64,000 bases of DNA from Psychrobacter glaciei (GCF_014652895.1 NZ_BMZR01000001.1:806001-870000); one strand, 5' to 3'. Shown: positions 19,040 through 27,875, numbered from the stretch's first letter. Made by a program: numbers and translations. Notes: generated by a model not told the origin, from the letters alone.

Positions 19040-19993
19040 TTATTCAGCAGATTCTATCATCGCTTCATGATGATTTTGCATGTCTGCTTCGCTGGTCATA
19101 CTGTCCATATCGTGCATGCTATGATTCATGGTGTCATCCATAGGGGGTGTCATGTCATGATTCATTTGGCTCATATCATGATGGGCATTGGTATCTGCAT
19201 CAGTCGTCGTCGCAGAATGGCTGCCATGATTCATCGATCCATCCATGGGCATGTCCATCATTTGTGAATCATTCATTTGCATATGATCGCCATGCATATT
19301 GGACATATCATGCCCACCATGCATATTTGCCATGACTAAGGGCACGACAATGACGGCCATACCTGACACTACCATCAGTGCGCCATTCATCTGGCGTAGA
19401 CGAAAGCGTCCAATCTTGTCGCGTAGCCAGCCAACGGTTTCGTGTGTCGCAACCAGCATTGGTACTGTGCCCAGACCAAAGACGAACATCAATGCTGCAC
19501 CGCTTAATGGGTCATGGGCAACCACTGCAATCAGTAGAGCGCCGTAAACCAAACCGCAAGGCAAAAATCCCCACAACAGACCAGCGGCTAATGCTCGTGG
19601 AAAGGTGTTTAAAGGAAACACTTTTTGACGCAGTGGACTGAGATACTGCCAAAAACGCATACCATAGCGCTCAAGTTTGGTCAAAAATGGCGCGCCAAGC
19701 ATGGTCACACCAACAAAAACCAGCACAAGACCCAATAAGATACGCGGCATATTATTGCCTCGCATCAATGGCTCTAATACTGTCGTACCAATCAGACCTG
19801 CGACTAAACCCAATAGCGCGTAGCTGCTAAGACGCCCTAAATGATAAGTGGCCACAAGAGCGCGGCGTTTGGCGGGGCTAACGTCTTTCATCGATAGACC
19901 AAACGCTGTCACCAGACCCCCGCACATACCCAAGCAATGCGGTGAACCAAAAAATCCCATTAGTAATGCCGCAACGAGTAAAGCTGTGGTCAT
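19040..19993 (-). CDS. Sulfite exporter TauE/SafE-like membrane protein with Met/His-rich tail
   Basis: A 317 aa protein. Residues 1 to ~220 form about six membrane helices with the CcoS-linked SafE/HupE-like pattern (GFFGSPHCLGMCGGLVTAF...WGFLPCGLVYGALL), including CxxxC-type cysteines in helix 1. The last ~97 residues are strikingly rich in Met (about 21) and His (about 13), with repeats such as NMHGGHDM and MNHDM. This looks like a copper-binding tail. It lies directly downstream of ccoS, so delivery of copper to the cbb3 oxidase is a reasonable inference. AGGAGAAG precedes the start. The family name (sulfite exporter) is not evidence of sulfite transport. Confidence 0.85.
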   Translation of the reverse strand: MTTALLVAALLMGFFGSPHCLGMCGGLVTAFGLSMKDVSPAKRRALVATYHLGRLSSYALLGLVAGLIGTTVLEPLMRGNNMPRILLGLVLVFVGVTMLGAPFLTKLERYGMRFWQYLSPLRQKVFPLNTFPRALAAGLLWGFLPCGLVYGALLIAVVAHDPLSGAALMFVFGLGTVPMLVATHETVGWLRDKIGRFRLRQMNGALMVVSGMAVIVVPLVMANMHGGHDMSNMHGDHMQMNDSQMMDMPMDGSMNHGSHSATTTDADTNAHHDMSQMNHDMTPPMDDTMNHSMHDMDSMTSEADMQNHHEAMIESAE

Positions 19994-20095
19994 GGGGTAC
20001 TTCTCCTAAAAATGGCGAAAGGTGAGCCTACTTTTATAGTTGGTCACTGAAAAAAAACGAACAGCAAGGCGTGCAAAGGCAAAATGTTTTTAAAG

Positions 20096-20392
20096 CTATG
20101 TTTTGGGTGTGCTATCAATATCAGCAGGCGCAATCGCCGTGATATCAGTATGAGCTGATTGGTCATTGACAGCATCATCCACTGGGATGGTACTGTCAAT
20201 TTGCGTACTTGGTGCTGACGGCTCGTGAGCCTGCATGGTTTGTCGACGTTCTTGACGATCATCTAATATAATGCGTTGTGAAGCATTGTCTAAGTCTTCA
20301 AATTGGTTTGATTTGACCGCATAACGCACTGCCCAGATGGCGACCACAAACAGCATTAAACTTAGTGGAATTAATAAAAATATACTGAGCAT
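20096..20392 (-). CDS. ccoS: cbb3-type cytochrome oxidase assembly protein CcoS
   Basis: A 98 aa protein with one N-terminal helix and the FixS/CcoS signature (LIPLSLMLFVVAIWAVRYAVKSNQFEDLD). CcoS is needed for cofactor insertion into cbb3 oxidase. The conserved part is the first ~45 residues. The remainder is a variable hydrophilic tail, longer than in typical CcoS (50-70 aa). AGAGG precedes the ATG. The TauE/SafE-like gene follows about 100 bp on. The other cco genes (ccoNOQP, ccoGHI) are not in this window. Confidence 0.9.
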   Translation of the reverse strand: MLSIFLLIPLSLMLFVVAIWAVRYAVKSNQFEDLDNASQRIILDDRQERRQTMQAHEPSAPSTQIDSTIPVDDAVNDQSAHTDITAIAPADIDSTPKT

Positions 20393-20538
20393 GGCAAACC
20401 TCTTGAATAGCAGTTTCTGACATTATAATACACTTGTCATCAGTGTAATGGATGACTTGTAGAGGTAAAAGTGATGTAGCGAATCATTGGAAAATATAAG
20501 TCACGGCAATCAACCATGGCATGAACCAATTATTGACG

Positions 20539-21312
20539 TTATTGCACAGGCGTTTTTGCGGCATTACCTCTGGGTGTCAATAGCTGTTCGGACGTCACGT
20601 CATTCGCATGGCGACAGTCTATCTGCGGACGTATCACATCTCGCAAGTAGGCCGCGATTTCGTAAACGGCACGCCGTGAGTGACTCAGGTTTTGTGCTGG
20701 TTTCATCCAGTCACGCCTGACGGGTAATGGTGCCTCGATGGGCGTGCTATTGATACCATTTAGAGCAAATTGTCTGCGGGCACGTGCCATATGGTAGCCA
20801 TCAGTAATGAGATAAACATGATGTAGCGGAATGCGCTTAGCCGTAAAGCGGGCATTTTCGCACGTATTCATACTGGCGTTTTCGCTTATCAGACCATCAA
20901 TGCCATGCTCGATGAGCCATTGACCGAGCCAAGGTGCTTCGGCACCACTGAGAACAATAGGCAAGGGTAAATCATGATAAGCAGTGGCAGCGGTACGAGC
21001 ACGATTGAGACTGTAATTATTGAGGATAATTTGGTTGTCGTGATCGTTGGTTAGACCACCACCCAAAACCACATAAGCGGTAGGTGGAGAACTCTTTGCG
21101 ACCGATGGCATGCTGGGCAATGGCAAAAGCATAAATACATAAACGACCGCTTGCGAAAATAGCGGAGTGAATAGGCTAATGAGCACTAAAATGACAGAGG
21201 TTGAGCCGAGCAAAAAGGTGACGTTAATGATGCGAAACAGCTTCACCATACGTTCGGCTGATCGCAAATAGTATCGCCATAATCGCTTAGATAATAGCCG
21301 CTTAGACCACAT
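20539..21312 (-). CDS. YdcF/ElyC family DUF218 protein
   Basis: A membrane-anchored DUF218 protein of about 257 aa. One or two N-terminal helices (LIISLFTPLFSQAVVYVFMLLPL region) precede a Rossmann-like domain with YVVLGGGLTNDHDNQIILNNYSLNRA, PIVLSGAEAP and LITDGYHMARARRQF. Relatives such as ElyC and SanA affect envelope integrity and peptidoglycan synthesis at low temperature, but no enzymatic activity is firmly established. Its start overlaps the 3' end of murB (ATGAGCATG sequence), suggesting translational coupling and an envelope role. The exact start among three closely spaced ATGs is uncertain. Confidence 0.85.
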   Translation of the reverse strand: MWSKRLLSKRLWRYYLRSAERMVKLFRIINVTFLLGSTSVILVLISLFTPLFSQAVVYVFMLLPLPSMPSVAKSSPPTAYVVLGGGLTNDHDNQIILNNYSLNRARTAATAYHDLPLPIVLSGAEAPWLGQWLIEHGIDGLISENASMNTCENARFTAKRIPLHHVYLITDGYHMARARRQFALNGINSTPIEAPLPVRRDWMKPAQNLSHSRRAVYEIAAYLRDVIRPQIDCRHANDVTSEQLLTPRGNAAKTPVQ

Positions 21313-22450
21313 GCTCATCATACCCAATGGAGCCGTCTGCATTTATCCAAACAGGCTCACGCGATAGCTGAATGGCAAATTTTTCATATACGGTAGCAGC
21401 GATATAGCGCTGAGCTGTCGCCACATCATCTTGGGTGGCTCGATAAGGGGTGTGATTGGTCAGCACCAGTGCTTGCTGCTGATGGGTGACAATAGGGGCG
21501 ATACCGCCACCTTTTAAACCAGCCTGTTCAATCAACCAACCAGCAGCAACCTTTACCATTGCCTCGGGCATAGGGTAGCCAACGATAGCAGGATAAGTCT
21601 GTTGTAGGGCAGTAAACTGTGCTTGAGGAATAATAGGATTCTGAAAAAAACTGCCACAATTAGGCAGCTGCTTAGGATCAGGGAGTTTTTGCTGACGAAT
21701 ATCGATGATCGCTTGCATGACGTCGGCGGGAGTGGGTTGCTCACGATGTTGCTGTTCAGCATAGCGCTGCGCTACTGTCTGTACATCGCCATAATTAGCT
21801 AGGATTCTGCTGGTATCGGTATGCAGTCTAAAGCCAACGCGGCTGATCAACCATGTATTAGGCGTGCGCTTAAAAATACTATCGCGATAGCCAAACTGGC
21901 AGTCTGTCAGCGATAGACGATGCCACGTTTGAGTTGGTAAATGATAAGCACGGACGTATTGTAAACAGTCCTCTAGTTGGACACCGTAAGCGCCGATGTT
22001 TTGTACTGGTGCAGCACCCGTTAGACCAGGTATCAGTGCCAGATTTTCTAATCCATACCAGCCTTGCTCAACGGTATGAACCACTAAATCATGCCAGTTC
22101 TCACCCGCCATCACTTCAATATCAACATAATCGTCAGTTTGAGTAGTCAGATGAATACCACGCATCTGTGGCTGCAATACCACCGCATTTAACTCTGCTG
22201 GCAATAACACGTTGCTACCGCCAGATAAGACGAATAACGATGGCTTATGCCCAGAATTATTGGCATAGCTTGTCATAAAAACGTCTAGCTGCGCCTCATC
22301 TGTCAAGGTCACGACAGCGTCAGCGACACAGGCCAACGCCATGGTATTACCATGCGACAAATCGACCGACTGCGCACTGAATAAGTCAATCGGTAACTCA
22401 GTTGATACAAGGTGTTGGTCGCGGGATTCAAGATGCACAGCTGAGGTCAT
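21302..22450 (-). CDS. murB: UDP-N-acetylenolpyruvoylglucosamine reductase
   Basis: A FAD enzyme of about 382 aa that reduces UDP-GlcNAc-enolpyruvate to UDP-MurNAc in peptidoglycan synthesis. It is the E. coli-like type: the FAD domain has FVLSGGSNVLLP and GLENLALIPGLTGAAPVQNIGAYG, and the substrate domain has NCGSFFQNPI with the catalytic Ser. The C-terminus carries the second Glu region (EPVWINADGSIG nearby). The ATG chosen gives MTSAVHLESRD. An ATG nine codons upstream is possible. It lies between a small tyrosine phosphatase and the overlapping DUF218 gene on the same strand. Confidence 0.95.
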   Translation of the reverse strand: MTSAVHLESRDQHLVSTELPIDLFSAQSVDLSHGNTMALACVADAVVTLTDEAQLDVFMTSYANNSGHKPSLFVLSGGSNVLLPAELNAVVLQPQMRGIHLTTQTDDYVDIEVMAGENWHDLVVHTVEQGWYGLENLALIPGLTGAAPVQNIGAYGVQLEDCLQYVRAYHLPTQTWHRLSLTDCQFGYRDSIFKRTPNTWLISRVGFRLHTDTSRILANYGDVQTVAQRYAEQQHREQPTPADVMQAIIDIRQQKLPDPKQLPNCGSFFQNPIIPQAQFTALQQTYPAIVGYPMPEAMVKVAAGWLIEQAGLKGGGIAPIVTHQQQALVLTNHTPYRATQDDVATAQRYIAATVYEKFAIQLSREPVWINADGSIGYDEHVV

Positions 22451-22543
22451 AACATAGCCTATGGGGCAAATAAACAAAAAATGATGCGGTGTTTATTATA
22501 AAGGATACAGTCTATAAAAGTAGCATAAATATAGACGGTATCG

Positions 22544-23041
22544 CTAGCAAGTCTTCCAACTTTCGATCCAAGCCTGTGCGCTTGACTCAATCCGTTCAAT
22601 CACTTCTTCAAAGGCATCACTATCGCCTTTATAAGGGTCTGGCACGTCATCGCCGCCATAAGTAGGATCTTCTTCACTGAATAACGCCAACTTTGCTAAA
22701 TTGTCATCTGTATCCGATAGACTGTCTTTAATGGCTTGTAGGTCGGCTAAATTTTGCGTGTCCATTGCCAGTATTAACTCAAAATTACGAAAGTCATCAG
22801 CACTTACTTGGCGGGCAACCAGTTTGTTGATTTTGTAACCGTATGCTTTTGCATGGCGCTGTGCACGCTCATCTGGCGCATGACCAATATGCCAGTCGCC
22901 AGTGCCTGCTGAATCTACCTTGATCGATAAGCCTGCAATCGCCGCTTGCTGACGAAAAACTTCCTCAGCAGTTGGTGACCGGCAAATATTCCCTAAACAA
23001 ACCAATAATACGGACGATGGGGTACAAGTTTTCATCAGCAT
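22544..23041 (-). CDS. Low-molecular-weight protein tyrosine phosphatase
   Basis: About 165 aa. The CX5R active-site loop is at the N-terminus (VLLVCLGNICRSPTAEEVF), and the acid/base Asp lies in DVPDPYKGD near the C-terminus. The DAGT-type region is VDSAGTGDWHIGHAPDERA. Family members dephosphorylate tyrosine residues, for example those of capsule-regulating kinases, though no kinase or polysaccharide gene is nearby. An upstream in-frame ATG would add a hydrophobic stretch. AAAAGG placed eight bases before this ATG supports the shorter form. Confidence 0.92.
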   Translation of the reverse strand: MLMKTCTPSSVLLVCLGNICRSPTAEEVFRQQAAIAGLSIKVDSAGTGDWHIGHAPDERAQRHAKAYGYKINKLVARQVSADDFRNFELILAMDTQNLADLQAIKDSLSDTDDNLAKLALFSEEDPTYGGDDVPDPYKGDSDAFEEVIERIESSAQAWIESWKTC

Positions 23042-23203
23042 AATATGACCTTTTCTTACAACAAAAAAAACATGCCATAAAAAACCGGCATTGATGATGC
23101 GGTTTATGAGCATGCTATCTAGTAGATAAATAAGTAATCAGCGTAACGCTTAATACCTTGAATGGCAAGGGTAGAAGCTAAACAATAGGGTCACGCAAAT
23201 GAT

Positions 23204-23235
23204 TATCTCTAAAAGCTGCTCAGCTTTTAGAGATA
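23204..23235. repeat. Perfect 15-bp inverted repeat
   Basis: TATCTCTAAAAGCTG followed by CT and then CAGCTTTTAGAGATA. It would form a long hairpin in either direction, without a clear T run. It lies between the S4-domain gene and the phosphatase gene. It may be a terminator for the S4 gene or part of the adjacent repeat element. Confidence 0.6.
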
Positions 23236-23246
23236 GAATGATTTAT

Positions 23247-23371
23247 TAACGTTAGTATAGTCGGTTCAATTTGAAAGTGGTACAAGGCAACCGAATGCAG
23301 AGGTATAGGTATAGGTCATACTTCAAGCAGGGTTAACGCTGTCACACTTTTATAGTGGATTTGACTATAGC
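23247..23371. repeat. Short TATAGTC/GACTATA-bounded repeat
   Basis: The left end TATAGTCGGTTCAATTTGAAAGTG resembles the reverse complement of the right end, TATAGTCAAATCCACTATAAAAGTG. The ~125-bp unit thus has imperfect terminal inverted repeats and no coding capacity. Its ends resemble those of the repeats at 41, 27883 and 60089, but it lacks their CTTGCTTGCTGTGCC core. Confidence 0.55.
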
Positions 23372-23373
23372 TG

Positions 23374-23814
23374 TCAGTCTTGCTTGTTCTTAAAGCGTTG
23401 TATGTCGCGGCGCTCTTTCTTATTGGGTTTGTTATCAGGGCGGGCAAGGTTGGCAAGTTTGCGCTGCTCAGCATAATAAGCACGACGCTCTTCGCTCTCT
23501 TCAGTCTCTGAATACAATACTTGCGCGGCAATTGCATTACCACGTTGCGCTGTTAGCGATTCGACAATGACGGTTTTTTCAGTCATTGCAGTGGCTGAGC
23601 CTTGGCGAATACTCAATTCATCTCCAACGGCAATCTCTTTGCTGGTCTTTACACGACTACCTGCATAATGTACCCGTCCGCTCTCGATGGCTTCTTTGGC
23701 AAGGGTACGGGTGCGATAAAAACGCGCTGACCATAACCATTTATCAAGACGCATACGCACAGCATCAGGTTGGCTATGGCTGGGTTGATTGTGGTTTTTA
23801 TTGTGTTTACTCAT
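23374..23814 (-). CDS. hslR: S4-domain RNA-binding protein, heat-shock protein 15 (HslR) type
   Basis: About 146 aa. An S4 domain spans roughly residues 20-70 (MRLDKWLWSARFYRTRTLAKEAIESGRVHYAGSRVKTSKEIAVGDEL), followed by a short domain and a Lys/Arg-rich tail. This matches Hsp15, which binds 50S subunits carrying stalled nascent chains. A downstream ATG was chosen over one 18 codons upstream, because GAGG precedes it and the added residues are not conserved-looking. The gene is close to the repeat element at its 3' side. Confidence 0.88.
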   Translation of the reverse strand: MSKHNKNHNQPSHSQPDAVRMRLDKWLWSARFYRTRTLAKEAIESGRVHYAGSRVKTSKEIAVGDELSIRQGSATAMTEKTVIVESLTAQRGNAIAAQVLYSETEESEERRAYYAEQRKLANLARPDNKPNKKERRDIQRFKNKQD

Positions 23815-23999
23815 CAAAACCTCATAGATATCAATAAAGTAAGATAATAATGGTGCTTTTTTTGCCAATTGAAAGAGCAGAAAGCTATTAAAATATGTAA
23901 AAGTAGATTTTCATCGCCAATAGTGCTGAGCATGGAAGCTTCGACTTAGCTATTGAAGGAACATGCATAGCAGTCGCTCAATTTATGCTTTATATAAAA

Positions 24000-24383
24000 T
24001 CATTTACACCATTGTTTCTCACAAGGTATGCCATCATGGTTGCCATCCATTTTTGTGTTGGGACAGTGGTTGGAGAAGTAAGTCGCTTCTGCACAGGATG
24101 TCATCTGGGAACAATGTTTTCTACCGTCACACGAAAAGCTTGCTACTGCTGTTTGTGGCGCTAATACTGGATTTACCACTGAAACTGATGATGAAGTTGC
24201 CTCTAAATCGACATAGGTTGGTGGTATATCATCGAAGTCAGTAGATGTGAAAGCACCATTAGCAGAGCGGTCAGCCATAACTTCAGGGGTAGGAGTGTTC
24301 ATGGCGTCTTTAGGTTGAAGTATCCTATAACCCACAAGTGCTAAAACGAGCAATATAACGGTTATTAATATCTTCTTAATCAT
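24000..24383 (-). CDS. Membrane-anchored excalibur-domain protein
   Basis: A 127 aa protein. Residues 1-24 form a membrane anchor (MIKKILITVILLVLALVGYRIL). A linker of about 60 residues follows, and then an excalibur domain at about 84-126, with the calcium-binding-like motif CAEATYFSNHCPNTKMDGNHDGIPCE and paired cysteines. Excalibur domains bind Ca2+ in the manner of a truncated EF-hand and are often secreted or surface attached. The biological role is unknown. It is probably periplasmic and monocistronic. Confidence 0.82.
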   Translation of the reverse strand: MIKKILITVILLVLALVGYRILQPKDAMNTPTPEVMADRSANGAFTSTDFDDIPPTYVDLEATSSSVSVVNPVLAPQTAVASFSCDGRKHCSQMTSCAEATYFSNHCPNTKMDGNHDGIPCEKQWCK

Positions 24384-24487
24384 CGTTCAGTACCTGTTTA
24401 TAACCGCTACATTGTTTGATAACCGCTACATTATAATCACTATAAGTTAATGATTTCTACAAACGAACAACCTCTACGAATTCATTA

Positions 24488-24522
24488 ATGGCCGTTTTCT
24501 AATTCATTAAAAAACGGCCATG
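24488..24522 (-). terminator. Probable terminator after ilvA
   Basis: ATGGCCGTTTT...AAAACGGCCAT with an ~12-nt loop, about 30 bp past the ilvA stop on its downstream side. The T run is short, so confidence is moderate. Confidence 0.6.
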
Positions 24523-24549
24523 CTAGAGAATGGCTTATCGCTATTCTGT

Positions 24550-26103
24550 TTATTTCAAAAACAGTTGATAGCCGATATTGTCGGTAATAGTCGTACAGTC
24601 ATAGCCGATATCAAGTAGGGCGTCTTGTAATAAACGTGAATTACTTTCAGAGGCTTGTAGACCAACCAACACACGGCCTTCAGCAGCACCATGATTGCGG
24701 TAATGGAACAAGGTAATATTAAAATCATCGCCCAGCTTTTCTAAGAAAGTAAGCAACGCCCCGGGACGTTCAGGAAAGGCAATCTTTAACAGCTGCTCAT
24801 TTTCGACATGTGCGTGACCACCAATCAAATGACGGATATGTGATTTGGCGATATCATCATCGGTTAGGTCATGCGCGGTATAACCATCGTCTGCCAACTG
24901 ATTGCTGATGGTTTTGCGCTCTTTATCCCCTTCTTTTAGGGCGATGCCGACGAATATCGCCGCAGGTTCCATCGAGTCTGGGGATTTTTTGCTATCGGCA
25001 CGGTAGTTAAATTCAGTGATATTACGTCCATGTAGGCTACGGCAGAAGTTTAAGAACGCCCCAGTTTGCTCAGGAATCGTTACGGCAAAAATGGCTTCTT
25101 TTTTCTCACCAATTTCAGTACGCTCAGCGATATAACGCAGGCGATCAAAATTCATATTGGCGCCGCAAATGATACCGACGCAGTTTTTACCTTGTAGATT
25201 ATGAGCTTCAATGTATTTTTTCATACCAGCAACAGACAGTGCACCGGCGGGTTCAACGATGCTACGGTTTTCTTCAAAAATGTCTTTGACGGCAGCACAG
25301 ACTTCATCATTACTACAAGTAACGACCTCAGGTTCGACCACAGGACCCGAGTTATCGCTTTTTTGAGTACGTACTACCTCAAAAGGCAACTCGCCAATTT
25401 GGGCAACGGCCACACCATCGACGAAGAGTCCTACTTGCTCAAGTTTCACGCGTTCATTCGCTTCGAGTGCCGCCTTTAAGCAGGCTGATTGTTCCGCTTC
25501 TACGGCGATGACTTTGACATGCGGCGCCACTTCTCCTAAGAATGCGGCGACACCTGAGATGAGACCACCACCGCCAACTGCGACGAAGACGTAATCCATA
25601 TTACGCCATTGTTGGGTCAGCTCAAGTCCAATGGTGCCTTGTCCGGCGATGACCAGCTCATCATCGTAAGGTGGAATAAAGGTTAGGCCCTCACGCTCAG
25701 CACGATCAATCGCATAGCGGTTGGCTTGGTCAAAGCTATCACCATGTAAGTCGACATTCCCGCCAAGCGCTCTCACCGCATCCACTTTGATATCGGGTGT
25801 GGTGGTCGGCATGACAATGATGTTGTTAAGCGATAATTTGCGTGCAGAGTAGGCAACCCCTTGTGCATGGTTGCCCGCTGAAGCACAAATGACGCCGCGC
25901 GCTTTTTGCTCATCGCTCAATTGGCTGATGCGGTTATAAGCACCGCGCAATTTAAAGGATTTGACCGGTTGTAAATCTTCGCGTTTAAAACGAATATCAT
26001 TAGCAAAACGTTGGGTCAGCTTGGGTGCCGCTTCTAGTGGCGTTTGAATAGCAACGTCATAAACGGTGGCTTGCAAGATGGCTCGTACCCAGTGTGACAG
26101 CAT
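24550..26103 (-). CDS. ilvA: Threonine ammonia-lyase, biosynthetic (threonine dehydratase)
   Basis: A 517 aa PLP enzyme that deaminates threonine to 2-oxobutyrate, the first step to isoleucine. The PLP lysine is in PVKSFKLRGAYN. The phosphate-binding glycine loop is VGGGGLISG, and SAGNHAQGVAYSA is present. Two ACT-like regulatory domains occupy about residues 335-420 and 430-515, so feedback inhibition by isoleucine is expected. The length matches E. coli IlvA. AGGA lies eight bases before the ATG. It lies apart from other ilv genes and next to the ars operon, which diverges from it. Confidence 0.96.
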   Translation of the reverse strand: MLSHWVRAILQATVYDVAIQTPLEAAPKLTQRFANDIRFKREDLQPVKSFKLRGAYNRISQLSDEQKARGVICASAGNHAQGVAYSARKLSLNNIIVMPTTTPDIKVDAVRALGGNVDLHGDSFDQANRYAIDRAEREGLTFIPPYDDELVIAGQGTIGLELTQQWRNMDYVFVAVGGGGLISGVAAFLGEVAPHVKVIAVEAEQSACLKAALEANERVKLEQVGLFVDGVAVAQIGELPFEVVRTQKSDNSGPVVEPEVVTCSNDEVCAAVKDIFEENRSIVEPAGALSVAGMKKYIEAHNLQGKNCVGIICGANMNFDRLRYIAERTEIGEKKEAIFAVTIPEQTGAFLNFCRSLHGRNITEFNYRADSKKSPDSMEPAAIFVGIALKEGDKERKTISNQLADDGYTAHDLTDDDIAKSHIRHLIGGHAHVENEQLLKIAFPERPGALLTFLEKLGDDFNITLFHYRNHGAAEGRVLVGLQASESNSRLLQDALLDIGYDCTTITDNIGYQLFLK

Positions 26104-26261
26104 AATGATTCCTAAAAAAGTGAATATAAAAACGAAATAGATTAGCCTATGCTGATTTTAACTATCTTGCAAGACACAATTGCAGTTTTTGCATGATTTA
26201 AAATTTTGATGAAAGATGAGGTTGGTTGTCTATAAATATTTTATTAAAAAACATTGAATTA

Positions 26262-26295
26262 TTTCCATATGTCTATATTATTGGACATATGGAAA
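26262..26295. promoter_or_regulatory. Palindromic ArsR operator over the arsR start
   Basis: A perfect 12-bp inverted repeat, TTTCCATATGTC and GACATATGGAAA, separated by 10 bp. The right arm contains the ATG used by arsR (26289). The position and symmetry fit an autoregulatory operator of an ArsR repressor. Binding would block both transcription and translation initiation. Confidence 0.7.
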
Positions 26296-26651
26296 TAACT
26301 AATGCTATCGCAAGCTTTGCTGCGCTCTCTCAAGATACTCGTCTTAAGGCTTTTAGGTTGCTTGTTAGTCAAGAGCCTGAAGGTCTGCCTGCGGGTGAAA
26401 TAGCCCGTCAATTGTCAGTGCCACATAACACCATGTCAGCGCATCTATCGGTGCTGGCACGAGCGGGGTGGGTGGTCTCTCAACGGCACAGCCGGCAGAT
26501 AATCTATCGCGCCTCGCTGTCGCATATGGAAGCCGTTGTGCAGTTCCTATTGCAAGATTGTTGTGCAGGACATCCAGAATTATGCGCATCACTTATGAGC
26601 AGTTTAAACGGATGTGAAAGTGATATATCTGACAATAAAGATAGGCCCTAA
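26289..26651 (+). CDS. arsR: ArsR family arsenic-responsive repressor
   Basis: A winged-helix SmtB/ArsR regulator of 120 aa. The recognition region is GEIARQLSVPHNTMSAHLSVLARAGWVVSQR. The metal site is not the usual CVC motif. Instead, the C-terminal end has C91-C92 and C99 in LLQDCCAGHPELC, very like the As(III) site of Acidithiobacillus ferrooxidans ArsR. An in-frame codon 63 bp upstream would extend the N-terminus, but the operator palindrome and normal family start favour MEITNAIA. It is the first gene of the ars operon. Confidence 0.92.
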   Translation: MEITNAIASFAALSQDTRLKAFRLLVSQEPEGLPAGEIARQLSVPHNTMSAHLSVLARAGWVVSQRHSRQIIYRASLSHMEAVVQFLLQDCCAGHPELCASLMSSLNGCESDISDNKDRP

Positions 26652-26704
26652 TACTAAGCCAAACCCATTTAATAAATTACATCGATAAAATAGGTGAAAT
26701 TGCT

Positions 26705-27106
26705 ATGACATCCTTAATTTTTCATAATCCAAAATGCGGTACTTCTCGTAATACGTTAGCCATCATGAAGGCATCTGGTGAGCATCCAGAAGTCGTGGAA
26801 TACCTAAAAACTCCACCAGCCCGTGAATACTTAGTAGAGCTGTTGGCAAAGATGAACATCTCCCCAAGAGAGTTATTACGAAGTAAGGAAGCCATTAATG
26901 ATGAATTGGGATTAGATAATCCTGAGCTATCTGATGATCAGATTATCGATGCCATGATTGCGCATCCTATTTTAATCAACCGTCCTATTGTGCTCACCAA
27001 TAAGGGCGCAGCGCTATGCCGACCTTCAGAGCGAGTGTTTGAATTATTAGAGAATCCAGTCAGTAGCTTTACTAAAGAAGATGGAGAGGTTCTACATCAT
27101 GGTTAA
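26705..27106 (+). CDS. arsC: Arsenate reductase, glutaredoxin-dependent
   Basis: A 133 aa thioredoxin-fold enzyme that reduces As(V) to As(III). The catalytic Cys11 lies in [12 protein letters not shown], followed by the arginine-containing [20 protein letters not shown]. It is the R773/Spx type that uses glutathione and glutaredoxin. The length is slightly below that of plasmid R773 ArsC (141 aa). The last codons overlap the start of arsH, and a GGAGAGG site for arsH lies inside this gene. Confidence 0.95.
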   Translation: MTSLIFHNPKCGTSRNTLAIMKASGEHPEVVEYLKTPPAREYLVELLAKMNISPRELLRSKEAINDELGLDNPELSDDQIIDAMIAHPILINRPIVLTNKGAALCRPSERVFELLENPVSSFTKEDGEVLHHG

Positions 27107-27875
27107 GGTTAATACAGGGCAACCTGACGTAGATGACTTGTCTAATCTAAGTGACTTATATAATCTAAGTGACTTGCCCAATATTGATTCACTCAATATA
27201 CAACCTATTGATATTGAGTCTTTGATTGCGCCAAACGACCCACGACATCCACCCAAGATACTGGTGCTATATGGTTCGTTACGTGAGCGCTCTTTTTCTA
27301 GACTGGCGGCCGAAGAGGCTAGCCGTCTACTGCGTTGGTATGGCTGCGAGGTGCGGATTTTTAATCCATCGGGTTTGCCGTTGCCTGATGATGCTGATAG
27401 CAATCACTCTAAAGTACAAGAATTACGCGAGCTGGCGCAGTGGTCAGAAGGCATGCTGTGGGTCAGTCCAGAGCGTCATGGCAGCATTACCAGTATTATG
27501 AAAGCACAAATCGATTGGATTCCGTTATCACTGGGTGGCGTACGTCCGACCCAAGGTAAGACCTTAGCCGTGATGCAAGTCAGCGGTGGCAGCCAAAGCT
27601 TTAATACGGTCAATCAATTGCGTATTCTCGGGCGTTGGATGCGGATGATTACTATCCCGAATCAATCATCTATTCCTAAAGCCTTTTTAGAATTTAATGA
27701 TGATAATCGTATGGATAAGTCGCCCTTATACCTGCGTCTTGTGGATGTCTGCGAAGAGTTGGTGAAGTTCACTTGGCTCACGCGTGGGCGTTCAGCCTAT
27801 CTGACTGATCGCTATTCAGAACGAGTTGAAAACGCTGAAGCAGTGTCGCAACGTGTCAATCAAAAATCGATCTAA
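27099..27875 (+). CDS. arsH: ArsH, NADPH-dependent FMN reductase / organoarsenical oxidase
   Basis: A 258 aa flavodoxin-like protein. The flavin phosphate loop is [23 protein letters not shown], and [23 protein letters not shown] contacts FMN. ArsH oxidises trivalent methylarsenicals and reduces quinones or iron. The ATG overlaps the last eight bases of arsC with GGAGAGG upstream, so translation is coupled. An in-frame ATG six codons earlier is less likely. Near the N-terminus, residues ~8-30 contain repeated [17 protein letters not shown] turns, a low-complexity stretch. Confidence 0.95.
   Translation: MVKVNTGQPDVDDLSNLSDLYNLSDLPNIDSLNIQPIDIESLIAPNDPRHPPKILVLYGSLRERSFSRLAAEEASRLLRWYGCEVRIFNPSGLPLPDDADSNHSKVQELRELAQWSEGMLWVSPERHGSITSIMKAQIDWIPLSLGGVRPTQGKTLAVMQVSGGSQSFNTVNQLRILGRWMRMITIPNQSSIPKAFLEFNDDNRMDKSPLYLRLVDVCEELVKFTWLTRGRSAYLTDRYSERVENAEAVSQRVNQKSI

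Noticed and set aside
19019..19335. Several His/Met-rich plus-strand frames near 19.0-19.3 kb
   Set aside because: They are antisense shadows of the repetitive Met/His codons of the TauE/SafE-like tail.
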